Below are positions 1 through 6,062 of a stretch of 38,688 nt of DNA, piece after piece (position 1 is the first letter of the stretch; each line of letters starts with the position of its first letter). A model generated the notes under the pieces. That model saw only the letters and a program-made list of their open reading frames with translations. It was not told the DNA's origin and made no database searches. The DNA comes from a virus. The translations under genes were made by a program, and so were the position numbers. The DNA lies in IMG/VR virus record IMGVR_UViG_3300025009_000248, positions 1-38,688 of that record; one strand, written 5' to 3'.

Positions 1-608
1 GTCCCTATACCGACGTTGCCTGATATTATCATTCCATTGGAAGGCGCTGCTGTAGCAGAATATGTTCCAGCAGATATCCCACCATTCACACTCAACTTTG
101 ATCCGGGTGCTACTTGTCCGATCCCAACATTATTACTGGAAGCAATATAAAAGGAGTTTGAAATTGATGCGGTTGTACTCGTTAAATTTAACATACCAGT
201 ACTGCCGACCGTAAATCCTAGACTATCTGAAGCAAGCTCATACATTCCTGTATTGGTATCGGTTCGGAAGGTAAACCCTGGTGCGGCCTTCGAACCTATA
301 TTTACCTTAGCAACGCCATTTACGGTTAAGTCTCCACTGGTGACCGATCCAATTGTTAAGGTGCCAATATTTGCAGTCGTCGCATCAAGATCAGTAAACC
401 ATCCTTTAGTTATCCTGACAGCCGATGAACCAAGGTGCCACGTTGACACTCGAGGAAGCATGTTAATGCCATTTAGATTAAAGGGAGACACCGTGCTTAT
501 TGTGTTACCAAAGTTCGGAGTAATGTTTCTCGAGACTCCAAAGACGAGTAGTACAAAACCCATAGTACCGATAACTATATTGATAATTATTTTAGTCCTC
601 TTTTTCAT
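1..608 (-). CDS. Tail fibre / surface adhesin, N-terminal part (gene continues at the right edge)
   Basis: This is the first 202 codons of a fibre-like protein that runs off base 1. Its last two bases complete a Thr codon with base 38688, so the rest of the gene is 36732..38688. Total length would be 854 residues. Residues 1-26 are a basic start followed by a hydrophobic segment (MKKRTKIIINIVIGTMGFVL), which looks like a signal peptide or signal anchor. A beta-rich stalk follows, with 'F(R/T)TDTNTGMYE' and the first 'NVGIG' modules typical of trimeric fibres. The ATG at 608 overlaps the end of the upstream gene by 17 bases, which suggests coupling. A membrane segment is unusual for a virion fibre, so a cell-surface adhesin encoded by the phage is an alternative. 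Confidence 0.8.
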   Translation of the reverse strand, partial: MKKRTKIIINIVIGTMGFVLLVFGVSRNITPNFGNTISTVSPFNLNGINMLPRVSTWHLGSSAVRITKGWFTDLDATTANIGTLTIGSVTSGDLTVNGVAKVNIGSKAAPGFTFRTDTNTGMYELASDSLGFTVGSTGMLNLTSTTASISNSFYIASSNNVGIGQVAPGSKLSVNGGISAGTYSATAAPSNGMIISGNVGIG

Positions 609-1416
609 TTGTGTTTATTGCTACCGTGAACGCCGACGTGAACTTAGATATTTTATCTAGTTGCTCTTTTACGAAATCCATATCGTCGGCAAAGAATGTT
701 TTAATCTTGTCCAATGTATTGTTCAATATTTTAGCGATACCCTGAATATCATCTACTGCTTTTTGATTAACAGATTTATTTGTATCGGCCAATTCCTCTC
801 GCAAGATATCGAGACGATCATATATCACCGTAAAGTCGATAGGTTTGGGTTGGGGCAAGTTTTTAATCATTTCGTGCATTATTCCCTGTTTTACTCGCAT
901 AATCTCAAATAATTGTGCCAAATTGATCAAAGATTTGTCTATTGGCAATATATCTAACTCTTTCCTCTCCTTAAGATCGTCGAGAGTGCCCCTAATTTCG
1001 TTTAGAGGCTTAGTAAAGTCTATTTGCCTAGGGATTGCTTCAAAGAGTGGTTTAAGTGCGTCACGAACCATATTTGGCGTCATACCACTTCCTCCTCCAC
1101 CAAAATATTGAGGAAAGGCCCTGACTAAATATTGTGTCTCCTCAATTTGATAATTCGGACTCAAAGTTGTATATCCAGAGTCGGTATACACCTTAACTGT
1201 GACCGTGATATAAGACCCAGAATTATTACCGTCTGCCGGGGCCACGGCTGTACTGCGAAACCGTTGATCGCCCTTATCTGTCAGATTAATCGTGTCCAAG
1301 AGTTTGTCTGTCATCGCATCACGAATCTTTGCTTGAACATAATATGTACCGGTATCAGACGGATCACTTAACTGATATGCAATAGCAAATATTTCTTGGG
1401 GTTGTAATTGAAGCAT
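592..1416 (-). CDS. Two-domain structural protein: beta domain, glycine linker, helical C-terminus
   Basis: Unrecognised 274-residue protein. Residues 1-100 look like an Ig-like or beta-sandwich module ('SDPSDTGTYYVQAKIRD', 'ITVTVKVYTDSGYTTLSPNY'). A flexible GGGGSG linker lies near residue 105. The remainder is charged and helical, probably coiled coil ('LKPLFEAIPRQIDF', 'YDRLDILREELADTNKSVNQ'). It lies between the small membrane proteins and the fibre and overlaps the fibre start by 17 bases. A role as fibre attachment, neck or tail accessory protein is inferred from this position only. Confidence 0.75.
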   Translation of the reverse strand: MLQLQPQEIFAIAYQLSDPSDTGTYYVQAKIRDAMTDKLLDTINLTDKGDQRFRSTAVAPADGNNSGSYITVTVKVYTDSGYTTLSPNYQIEETQYLVRAFPQYFGGGGSGMTPNMVRDALKPLFEAIPRQIDFTKPLNEIRGTLDDLKERKELDILPIDKSLINLAQLFEIMRVKQGIMHEMIKNLPQPKPIDFTVIYDRLDILREELADTNKSVNQKAVDDIQGIAKILNNTLDKIKTFFADDMDFVKEQLDKISKFTSAFTVAINTNEKED

Positions 1417-1433
1417 ATGACTACGGTGTTAAA

Positions 1434-1838
1434 TTATTTTTCTATACAAGAAATTCGCGCACTTAAACTGGCAACATCATCTGGTATCCTCGCAGTAATA
1501 ATACCAAGATATAAATTATTTTGATCTATTGAAAACGACTGTGAGGCCCAAATAGGCATTCCCCACGATCTTGAGGCGGTTGATCCAAATGCCACGTCCA
1601 TACGCACTGGCCCCATATTAGTACATTTTGCATATTGGCGGGCAGAGTTTTGAGCCAATACCGTTGTTGACGTGCTAGCTATTCTAGCAACAGAACTTAT
1701 GGTTGAATTTTGAAAGATATTATCAAATCCTCCACCGCCCAACGGAGCCACCGGAGCTGGCAGAATGGCATAGAGAAGCAAGGCCCCGACTGCCCCTCCT
1801 ACTACCACCAAGACCAGATTTTTTAATACGTTTTTCAT
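1434..1838 (-). CDS. Small protein with N-terminal membrane segment and exported beta domain
   Basis: Unrecognised 134-residue protein. Residues 1-27 form a Lys-containing start and a hydrophobic helix (VLVVVGGAVGALLLYAIL). A Pro/Gly linker (APLGGGGF) follows, then a beta-rich domain with two cysteines (C72, C131) that could form a disulphide outside the cytoplasm. The layout repeats that of the upstream 1916..2437 gene: membrane helix, glycine linker, beta domain. It sits in the head/fibre block, so it may be a surface decoration or an exported adhesin subunit. No strong ribosome binding site is visible. Confidence 0.7.
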   Translation of the reverse strand: MKNVLKNLVLVVVGGAVGALLLYAILPAPVAPLGGGGFDNIFQNSTISSVARIASTSTTVLAQNSARQYAKCTNMGPVRMDVAFGSTASRSWGMPIWASQSFSIDQNNLYLGIITARIPDDVASLSARISCIEK

Positions 1839-1883
1839 AAGTTTAATTATTTATCCCGAGGGATTATTCTTTCTCCCTTTGGT

Positions 1884-1920
1884 TTTGGCAAAAGGAGAAA
1901 AGTAAGCCCTCGGCTTTACT
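1884..1920 (-). terminator. Rho-independent terminator-like hairpin
   Basis: On the minus strand AGTAAAGCC-GAG-GGCTTACT forms an 8-bp stem with one bulged base (1901-1920), followed by TTTTCTCCTTTT. It overlaps the TAA stop (1918-1916) of the upstream gene. It would end or attenuate the capsid transcript before the 1434..1838 gene. The U tract is interrupted, so termination may be partial. Confidence 0.6.
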
Positions 1921-2437
1921 GATGTTTGTACTCGTCAAACTGTACGCTGACTGACGATCCCTCGAGGCGAATAAATCTTGTCCATACCCCCTTATTCGTT
2001 GGGATTTCAACAGTTGTTCCTGCTGAACCGGACGCAATTAACACGTCTATCGTTGTTCCGGCCGCAATCGTGGGGTTTTCGTCCACGGATAAGTTGAGCC
2101 AGAATACGTCGCGATAGTCGCCTTTATTCGGCAAACAACCCTTAATCAAATTAGCCGCGCTTGGTAGCACCTGTGCTTGCTCAGAGGCGTAACTGTCGCC
2201 GTCTAATGTAATTACAGAGTTTTCGCAGATTTCGGGTGCGGTAAAATGTCGCGATCCGCTTGCAACAGTCAATAATCCGCCGGAGAGATTGTCAGCAACA
2301 ATGCTGGAAAATCGCTCTTGGGTATTATGAACCAGTCCTCCCAAAGAGGGTAACTGTTGACCGTTGCCGCCAAACAACATAACTGCCAACGATACAACAA
2401 GGGCTACTATGCCTCCCACAAATGAGTTTTTAACCAT
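1916..2437 (-). CDS. Protein with N-terminal membrane segment following the capsid gene
   Basis: Unrecognised 173-residue protein. The ATG at 2437 (MVKNSFVGG) is preferred over the in-frame GTG at 2452 because it begins directly before the hydrophobic helix. Residues 7-24 are membrane-spanning or signal anchor (VGGIVALVVSLAVMLFGG). A linker follows, then a beta-rich domain containing 'TAAGTTIDVLIASGSAGTTVEIP' -like repeats of short strands and two cysteines. It is the first gene after major capsid protein and is separated from it by a structured spacer. Decoration protein or exported accessory protein are both possible. Confidence 0.7.
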   Translation of the reverse strand: MVKNSFVGGIVALVVSLAVMLFGGNGQQLPSLGGLVHNTQERFSSIVADNLSGGLLTVASGSRHFTAPEICENSVITLDGDSYASEQAQVLPSAANLIKGCLPNKGDYRDVFWLNLSVDENPTIAAGTTIDVLIASGSAGTTVEIPTNKGVWTRFIRLEGSSVSVQFDEYKHQ

Positions 2438-2463
2438 TGTGATTGTTAGCACCGATTGACCGG

Positions 2464-2508
2464 GCCGGGGGTTTAAGCTTTCGCTCGGCCGTTAGGCCAG
2501 TCCCCGGC
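2464..2508 (-). ncRNA. Compact three-way-junction RNA element after the capsid gene
   Basis: Read on the minus strand, an outer 7-bp stem (GCCGGGG 2508-2502 with CCCCGGC 2470-2464) encloses GGCC-TAAC-GGCC and AGC-GAAA-GCT. The second inner hairpin has a GNRA tetraloop. No U tract follows, so it is not a normal terminator. It lies between the capsid stop and the next start, where it could protect or process the abundant capsid mRNA. The role is inferred. Confidence 0.5.
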
Positions 2509-2528
2509 TATCCGATCAAGCAGTTATG

Positions 2529-3734
2529 TTAGAAGCTGGACGAATTAACCTTAACATCAACGAGCATTTTTGCTCCTTCTGCAAAGGTCTTTTTACCGTA
2601 GAAAGTGTAAGGCAGGAAGTTTTGACCGAGCTTGTCGGGTACTTCTTTGGTTACAAGTTTTGGCTTGGCTTGGATAACGACGTCAATAGCACCTTTCTTA
2701 CCAAAAAGATTGTGCTGGATTTGAAGTCCTGAAGTCCAAACGTCGGCGGTCGCAGTCAAGACTTCCGATACGACAACATTACCCCAACCCTTTGAGGCAA
2801 TAGTCATATAGGTCGTACCGTCAGTTGCGGTAATACCGGAAAGCAAAGCTTGGTTAGCGGCCGAAAGAGCTACGAAGTCGCCGGATACAGAAGTACCCGG
2901 AGCATTGATAGACGCAACAAGCGTATCAATCTGCACGGCGGCGGTTGTTTCAACATCAACATCACCGGCGGCAGTTGGGGTAGCGGCGGCAGTCAAAACG
3001 ACGCCGTTAATTGTAATAGTATCAGCGGCCGTCATAGCCGATCCCATTTCCAATCTCGCCGTGTGATACACGGAGTTTGATACATAAATATCAAAGCCGT
3101 AGTATTTGCCGATATGTCCGGCAACACCGGTACCGTCGCCCAAAGTGGACTCTTTACCGGCAAGATACTGCAAAAGGGTATCCTCCATTTCGGGAGAGAT
3201 AACCGCAAACAAGTCGCCGTTTCCGGTAAACTTGATATTTTGCTTTCTCAATCTCCTCTTAGCGAGAGAAAATATCTTTTGGATATTTGAGGTTGAGATC
3301 GTAATACCGTCGCCGGAAGTTCCGGAGAAGTCGGCATTATCCACAACTGACGTAGCGTTTGCGGCTTCCGCCAAAACGTCGCCGTCAATTATGTTAGACA
3401 ACTTAACGGCCGCGTCGTCCGCGTATTCGTTAGCTGTCTTATAATTACTCTGTAATGCGTCAAGGTCGTCAACGTAAAACGGAATAATTTTTGCAGTTGC
3501 AACTGTCAACTGCTCGTTAGTATCAGTAATGTCCTGAATAGTAACGGCGGTTCCCGGCGTGTAGGTTTGAACTACCAGCGAGGAACGATACGGTCTATTA
3601 ACCACGTCGCCGTGTTTGAGTTGGGCTTCCTCCTCAAAGTTGGCGATCTGCCTGTAAACATCAACTCGGTAATGTATTACCTGCATACGGTTAGACCAGT
3701 ATTCTTTGAAGCTTGCGCTCAAGGAATTAGCCAT
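2529..3734 (-). CDS. Major capsid protein
   Basis: A 401-residue coat protein candidate. It begins MANSLSASFKEYWSNRMQ, a common start in capsid proteins of podovirus-like phages, and continues with an N-arm-like segment and an 'ADEYADDAAVKL' -type helical spine ('NYKTANEYADDAAVKLSN'). A predicted inserted beta domain lies around residues 228-330 (TITINGVVLTAAATPTAAGD). The C-terminal part 'KKGAIDVVIQAKPKLVTKEV' looks like the P-domain end. It lies downstream of portal and scaffold in the standard head order. AGGA sits about 10 bases before the ATG. Assignment rests on composition, size and gene order. Confidence 0.85.
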   Translation of the reverse strand: MANSLSASFKEYWSNRMQVIHYRVDVYRQIANFEEEAQLKHGDVVNRPYRSSLVVQTYTPGTAVTIQDITDTNEQLTVATAKIIPFYVDDLDALQSNYKTANEYADDAAVKLSNIIDGDVLAEAANATSVVDNADFSGTSGDGITISTSNIQKIFSLAKRRLRKQNIKFTGNGDLFAVISPEMEDTLLQYLAGKESTLGDGTGVAGHIGKYYGFDIYVSNSVYHTARLEMGSAMTAADTITINGVVLTAAATPTAAGDVDVETTAAVQIDTLVASINAPGTSVSGDFVALSAANQALLSGITATDGTTYMTIASKGWGNVVVSEVLTATADVWTSGLQIQHNLFGKKGAIDVVIQAKPKLVTKEVPDKLGQNFLPYTFYGKKTFAEGAKMLVDVKVNSSSF

Positions 3735-3799
3735 TATCGTAATATCCTACTGTTTCGGCCAATCCCCAAACATGTTGGAAATAGATCGGACAATAGGGT

Positions 3800-4945
3800 T
3801 TAATTTATTGGTTTACCTCTACGCGTGATCGTGGACTTGCTCTTTGAGGCCATTTCGTTTGAATACTTTTCAAACTCTGGGATAGTCATTGCCGCGATTT
3901 CAGCCGCCGTCTTGAGGCGATCGTCTTGGGTTTCGCCCGAAGTTGATCCTCCCCGGCTATGTTCTGCTGATTTCTTTTTTTCCGGGACAAACAACGATCG
4001 CTTGAGAGTAAATAATTCTCCGAGTGGGACGCCAGCGTATCTCACGCCAGCTTCGCTATAAACAAAGCTTTGGATTTTGGCCTTAACTTCGTCCATAGTC
4101 AGTCCGCTATCGGCGACTATCTTTTTAACGTCCTCGTTATCGGCAATTTCGTGCTTAAACTCGTCGTTAAAGTGTTGAGTTTCGGTAGCAATAGTATCTT
4201 GCTCCTCTTTTTGAGCGGTTAATTCTGCCTCTCGCTTGTCAAACTTTTCCAATTTCTCGGTAAGTTCGGGCGATAACTGATTGCCGGAGGCAACCAACTG
4301 TTTCGCCGCTTCAAGGATAGATTTAACAACGCCCGGCTCAATCGCACCCTCGGCTTGCTCAACAATGGTATTAACCAGTTGCTCAAGCTTTTCTGCGGAG
4401 TTGTCTATCTTGGCTTTGGTATCCGGGGCCTTTCCGGAGCCGCTATTGATCTGCGTAGTTAATTTTTCAATCTGCTGTTTCAGCTCTGCGGTTTCAGTTT
4501 CAATTCGCTTTTCAAGCTCCTTGATCTGTCGCTTTTGAGCTACGATAAGAGTTTCCTTTGGATCGCCTATTGGCTTCTCCTCTGGCTTCTTACCGTTCTG
4601 CTGGCCGGCCTCCAAGTCCGCTTTCGCTTTCGCGTCAGCCTCCTCTTTGACCTTTTTATCTGCTTCTACTTTGGCCTCGTCAGCTTTGGATTTCTCCTCG
4701 GCTTCCTTTGCGGCTTTTTCGTCGTCAGATAATTCGTCGTCGTCTGCGACCGGGGGCTTGTTGGCCTGTGGGTCTTTCTTTTCAAACGGCAACTTATGTC
4801 CCTCTGCTTCTAATTTCTCGGCTATCTGCTGGGTTTCCAGATCAGGATAGCGCGGATCAGTAGCAGGGGTCATTTTTATACTTTCCATATCCTTTGAAGC
4901 AACGTCGGATATAAAACGCCAAATATCATTTGACGGTTGATACAT
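3800..4945 (-). CDS. Capsid assembly scaffold-like protein
   Basis: This 381-residue protein is highly charged. Residues 65-120 are a Lys/Glu/Ala coiled coil (DDEKAAKEAEEKSKADEAK), followed by more predicted coiled coil at 130-170 (KRQIKELEKRIETETAEL). A helical C-terminus ends in basic residues (ITRRGKPIN). This composition and the place between portal and major capsid match a head scaffolding protein. It would direct shell assembly and leave before packaging. The start at 4945 is uncertain; internal Met residues 20 and 25 are alternatives. The putative attenuator RNA lies just upstream. Confidence 0.7.
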   Translation of the reverse strand: MYQPSNDIWRFISDVASKDMESIKMTPATDPRYPDLETQQIAEKLEAEGHKLPFEKKDPQANKPPVADDDELSDDEKAAKEAEEKSKADEAKVEADKKVKEEADAKAKADLEAGQQNGKKPEEKPIGDPKETLIVAQKRQIKELEKRIETETAELKQQIEKLTTQINSGSGKAPDTKAKIDNSAEKLEQLVNTIVEQAEGAIEPGVVKSILEAAKQLVASGNQLSPELTEKLEKFDKREAELTAQKEEQDTIATETQHFNDEFKHEIADNEDVKKIVADSGLTMDEVKAKIQSFVYSEAGVRYAGVPLGELFTLKRSLFVPEKKKSAEHSRGGSTSGETQDDRLKTAAEIAAMTIPEFEKYSNEMASKSKSTITRRGKPIN

Positions 4946-5033
4946 ACCGGGCCACTTGATTAGAGAGGGTTAGCTACCCTCCAAGACGGTTTATCCTACA
5001 CCGCAAAAGGGGATTTCTTTTTTGCTTTTTACG

Positions 5034-5060
5034 ACAAAAAAGAGGTCTGTTAGAACCTCT
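5034..5060 (-). terminator. Intrinsic terminator upstream of scaffold gene
   Basis: On the minus strand AGAGGT (5060-5055) pairs with ACCTCT (5046-5041) across a short loop and runs straight into a TTTTTT tract (about 5040-5035). It would end the short transcript carrying the genes at 5449..5649 and 5183..5410. Its upstream arm also belongs to a longer competing helix (see the entry for 5041..5158), so termination may be conditional. Confidence 0.75.
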
Positions 5061-5158
5061 CCTTTGGCCCCCAATAGATCGCGCGCACGGCCTGTTGGGG
5101 GACTCGGAATGGGGCGGTAAAGCACCAAAAGAGAGGCCCTAACTAATTGCGCGCGATC
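5041..5158 (-). promoter_or_regulatory. Putative pseudoknotted attenuator (terminator/antiterminator switch)
   Basis: Four pairings are visible in the minus-strand RNA. A' (5143-5125) pairs with A (5067-5049) over 19 bp, 16 Watson-Crick and 3 G-U. B' (5158-5148, GATCGCGCGCA) pairs perfectly with B (5087-5077). Hairpin C pairs 5101-5095 with 5074-5068 and holds B in its loop, so B'-B makes a pseudoknot. Helix C abuts A exactly at 5068/5067. A contains the first arm of the 5034-5060 terminator, so the A'-A helix and the terminator exclude each other. It lies in a 237-base gap before scaffold and capsid genes. No known riboswitch class is recognised. Confidence 0.6.
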
Positions 5159-5182
5159 GGGTTAAAGGTACAAAACTCGGTA

Positions 5183-5410
5183 CTACTTAACTATTGCTCT
5201 ATCGGCTGGACGTTTTGAGATAAACCCTGCGGCTTTCGCTTTCGCGTCTTTGCCGGTGTAAGTGCGTGTCTGTCCGCCCTCAAAACTAACAACAACACCC
5301 TTGCCGACTTTTTCCTCGTCAGCTTCGTCTGCGGCGGCTTCGTCCTCCGCTTTCTTAGCGGCCGCTTCTGCGGCGGCGGCTTTCTGTTCCTCTGTTAATG
5401 CTTTTGTCAT
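5183..5410 (-). CDS. Small Ala/Glu-rich protein with basic C-terminus
   Basis: Unrecognised 75-residue protein. Residues 1-35 are an Ala/Glu/Asp helix (EEQKAAAAEAAAKKAEDEAA). Residues 36-75 appear to form a small beta unit with 'VVVSFEGGQTRTYTGKDAK' and a basic end. It lies directly before the structured RNA and terminator and downstream of a good extended -10 promoter, so it may be made from a short separate transcript. Head accessory protein is possible but unsupported. Confidence 0.6.
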   Translation of the reverse strand: MTKALTEEQKAAAAEAAAKKAEDEAAADEADEEKVGKGVVVSFEGGQTRTYTGKDAKAKAAGFISKRPADRAIVK

Positions 5411-5448
5411 ATATTTGAAAATTATATTTTATTTACACTACGCCCGAC

Positions 5449-5649
5449 CTATGCGTAGCGGCGATATTTAACTGTATTTGCCTTACCGGATTTGCTCATC
5501 ATTTTTTCAACTGTTTTGTGGACTTCGCCCATATCTTTGCAAACCATTTTCATTTCGCCGTGCTTCTCGTCATACATTGAAACCATAAAACCGTTTGAGG
5601 CTTCCTCAACGGTTACTCTCTTTGGCATTTTTGGCATTGAAGCTTCCAT
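5449..5649 (-). CDS. Small Met/Lys-rich protein
   Basis: Unrecognised 66-residue protein, MEASMPKMPKRVTVEEASNG at the start, rich in Met and Lys, with a predicted strand pair (FMVSMYDEKHGEMKMVCK) and then a helix. Met5 is an alternative start. It is the first gene after the extended -10 motif at 5679-5687, with a leader of about 25 bases. Its function is unknown. Confidence 0.6.
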   Translation of the reverse strand: MEASMPKMPKRVTVEEASNGFMVSMYDEKHGEMKMVCKDMGEVHKTVEKMMSKSGKANTVKYRRYA

Positions 5650-5678
5650 AATTTGAGTTGACTTGTTTAGTTAATTTT

Positions 5679-5687
5679 ATTATACCA
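5679..5687 (-). promoter_or_regulatory. Extended -10 promoter (TGGTATAAT)
   Basis: The minus strand reads AAAAAATGGTATAATA, a perfect TATAAT with a TGn extension and an A tract upstream. It overlaps the TAA stop of the 5680..6033 gene. The same core recurs at 14034-14042 and 31210-31218. It would start a transcript of about 640 bases reaching the terminator at 5034-5060. No good -35 is seen. Confidence 0.55.
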
Positions 5688-6033
5688 TTTTTTCGCTGTA
5701 ACGTTTGGTAATGTCATTGTTGATAACTTCCACATTCCTTTCGGCTACCGAAAAGAAGCGTATAAAAGTTTCAATCGCTCTCTTTTCTCCGAACCACCGG
5801 GCGCGTTGCTTGTCTGTTAATTCCTCGTCCTCTTGGAGTAATCCGTTAATCCCCTTGAGCTTACGTTCACACATTGTCAAAAGCATTGAAACTCCGGGGT
5901 GCTTGGCTAGATTTTCTTTAATAAGCGCCTTTTTTAGAATATCCCTCGCGCCGTCCAATATCCGGACTGTTTCCGGATCGTTACCCTCGGCTTGCTCTCT
6001 TAATTCCTCAATTTTAGAAAATGTATCACTCAT
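5680..6033 (-). CDS. Helical protein downstream of portal
   Basis: Unrecognised 117-residue protein, almost entirely helical by composition (KIEELREQAEGNDPETVRIL, RARWFGEKRAIETFIRFFSV). It lies between portal and the small genes before scaffold, a position where phages carry small head-assembly or packaging proteins. The gap to the portal stop is 29 bases. No motif allows a firmer call. Confidence 0.65.
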   Translation of the reverse strand: MSDTFSKIEELREQAEGNDPETVRILDGARDILKKALIKENLAKHPGVSMLLTMCERKLKGINGLLQEDEELTDKQRARWFGEKRAIETFIRFFSVAERNVEVINNDITKRYSEKMV

Positions 6034-6062
6034 AAAATCTACTCATTTATTACAAAACCTAC

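Noticed and set aside
253-660. Plus-strand open frame over the fibre N-terminal region
   Set aside because: It is antisense to a well-supported fibre frame and has no recognisable protein features.
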